Made by a program: the position numbers and the translations under genes. From Gammaproteobacteria bacterium (GTDB taxonomy: Bacteria > Pseudomonadota > Gammaproteobacteria > Steroidobacterales > Steroidobacteraceae), in assembly GCA_027307325.1 (NCBI GenBank), contig DAHUXE010000175.1, forward strand, positions 1 through 35,782: a DNA stretch of 35,782 nucleotides, in the 5' to 3' direction. The notes under the pieces are model-generated. The model was not told the DNA's origin and did no database searches. It saw only the letters and a program-made list of their open reading frames with translations. This document shows, piece after piece, positions 35,062 through 35,782 of the stretch. Positions within the stretch are counted from its first letter, which is position 1. Each line of letters starts with the position of its first letter.

Positions 35062-35091
35062 CGAGCGGCTCCTTCCCGTGGGTTGTGCGGC

Positions 35092-35643
35092 TCAGGTGCG
35101 CGTGAACGGCAACATGCGCCGCAGCACGTCGTCCTTGTGCACGAAATGATGCTTGAGGGCTCCCGCGACGTGCAATCCGATCACCGCGAACAGCGTCCAG
35201 GCCAGCGTGTGGTGCGTCACCAGCAGCGCCTCATACAGCGGGCGGCTCTTCGGCACCAGATCCGGCAGCTGGAAGAACCCGAACCAGCTCACCGGGAACC
35301 CACGCGCCGAGGACATCGTCCAGCCCGAAAGCGGCATCGCGAACAGCAGCACGTAGAGCGCCAGGTGCGTGAAGCGCGCCATGGTCCGCTCGTAGCGCCT
35401 GAGAGTCTCGGGCAGGGGCGGATGCTCGTTCAGCCAGCGCCACGCGAGGCGCAGGATCACGAGGCCGAGGATCGTGATGCCGAAGGACTTGTGGCGCGCC
35501 AGCAGGGTCAGCTTGCGCACTCCGGCCGGCAGGTCGTCGGCCATCTCCGCGAGCGTTACCTGCGCGATGATCAGCGCGACAATGAGCCAGTGGAATGTCT
35601 GCGCGATCGCGCCCCCGCGGCGGGTCGTGTTGCGGAGGGCCAT
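35092..35643 (-). CDS. Cytochrome b561
   Basis: A 183-residue membrane di-haem cytochrome with four TM helices. Likely haem ligands are His18 in AQTFHWLIVAL, the His in LARHKSFGITILG, and the pair of histidines in LLVTHHTLAW and VIGLHVAGALKHHF. The C-terminus DVLRRMLPFTRT is typical. In other bacteria such proteins oxidise ubiquinol and pass electrons to superoxide or a periplasmic partner. Start ATG 35643 gives the usual short N-terminus; in-frame starts up to 35733 add a basic stretch that also crosses the palindrome at 35647. The start codon overlaps that of the divergent lipoprotein gene. Confidence 0.92.
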   Translation of the reverse strand: MALRNTTRRGGAIAQTFHWLIVALIIAQVTLAEMADDLPAGVRKLTLLARHKSFGITILGLVILRLAWRWLNEHPPLPETLRRYERTMARFTHLALYVLLFAMPLSGWTMSSARGFPVSWFGFFQLPDLVPKSRPLYEALLVTHHTLAWTLFAVIGLHVAGALKHHFVHKDDVLRRMLPFTRT

Positions 35644-35782
35644 GACCTTTAAGCTTAAAGAGGTGCAGGACGGTTGCAAGACCCGCGCACTGGGCACTTT
35701 ATTCCTCGCGTTCCTGCTGACCGCGTGCCCCACGCGCCCGCCGCCGCCTCCGCCCGGGGTGCGCGCGGCGCCGCCGCCGGGC
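35642..35782 (+). CDS. Putative Pro-rich lipoprotein (5' end only)
   Basis: An open frame from ATG 35642 to the window end, 47 codons so far. A basic N-region with several Lys is followed by a hydrophobic core and lipobox, LGTLFLAFLLTAC, then a Pro-rich stretch. This is the layout of a small lipoprotein signal peptide. GGAGG lies three bases before the ATG, a little close. The start codon overlaps that of cytochrome b561 on the other strand (CATG), which is awkward for promoters; GTG 35663 is an alternative. The protein family cannot be told from this fragment. Confidence 0.5.
   Translation, partial: MTFKLKEVQDGCKTRALGTLFLAFLLTACPTRPPPPPPGVRAAPPPG
35647..35660. promoter_or_regulatory. Perfect 14-bp AT-rich palindrome, possible operator
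   Basis: CTTTAAGCTTAAAG is a perfect palindrome just upstream of the cytochrome b561 start and at the 5' edge of the divergent lipoprotein gene. Like the one at 18501 it is AT-rich, has the TTTA...TAAA pattern around a GCT core, and lies in a divergent gap. It may be an operator, or overlap the ribosome site (AAAGG) of the cytochrome gene. Confidence 0.35.

Overview
The window is GC-rich bacterial chromosome with tightly packed genes, many 1-30 base overlaps, and gene orders typical of Gammaproteobacteria. The blocks topA-smg-dprA-LysM facing def-fmt-rsmB-DUF4390-ntrY-ntrX, and priA-argS-SPOR, fit a Xanthomonadales/Nevskiales/Steroidobacterales-type lineage. That placement is inferred from synteny and composition; no rRNA gene is present to confirm it. 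I see no phage, transposase, CRISPR array, tRNA or rRNA.

Layout. (1) 1-5478, minus strand: a LysM lipoprotein gene, dprA, smg and the 5' part of topA, with an intrinsic terminator between smg and topA. (2) 5534-12773, plus strand: def, fmt, rsmB, a DUF4390 gene and an NtrY/NtrX-type two-component pair. These genes link N-formyl handling of initiator Met, 16S rRNA methylation and envelope or nitrogen/redox signalling. (3) 12787-13274: a 116-base inverted-repeat element directly ahead of a TfoX N-domain gene. (4) 13245-18498, minus strand: priA, argS, a SPOR-domain protein and a DUF2059 protein. (5) 18574-20444, plus strand: a four-gene overlapping operon of an ECF-like sigma factor, a one-TM partner, a small exported Pro-rich protein and a DUF3106 protein made of 18-residue repeats. 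(6) 20572-26561, minus strand: the split proton-translocating transhydrogenase (pntAA-pntAB-pntB), a Tat-exported flavoprotein, a two-TM protein resembling a K+ channel with an altered filter, and a periplasmic cyclophilin. (7) 26675-31588, plus strand: an HNH nuclease, a stand-alone 5'-3' exonuclease, a fructosamine kinase and acetyl-CoA synthetase with a very basic tail. (8) 31585-35782: an acetyl-CoA hydrolase/transferase converging on acs, a cupin protein, YceI and cytochrome b561, and the start of a lipoprotein gene.

The most notable unexplained structure is a family of three about 90-base intergenic elements (6175-6264, 27353-27444, 34312-34402). Each starts 2-5 bases after the stop codon of a plus-strand gene and folds into two hairpins whose stems are kept by compensatory base changes. 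Other points of interest are an NtrX-type regulator with altered ATPase motifs and no GAFTGA loop, the histone-like tail on acetyl-CoA synthetase, the channel-like protein, and the sigma-factor operon. Most of the coding content is conserved housekeeping. I do not see a clear new defence or biosynthetic system, so the findings are graded accordingly.
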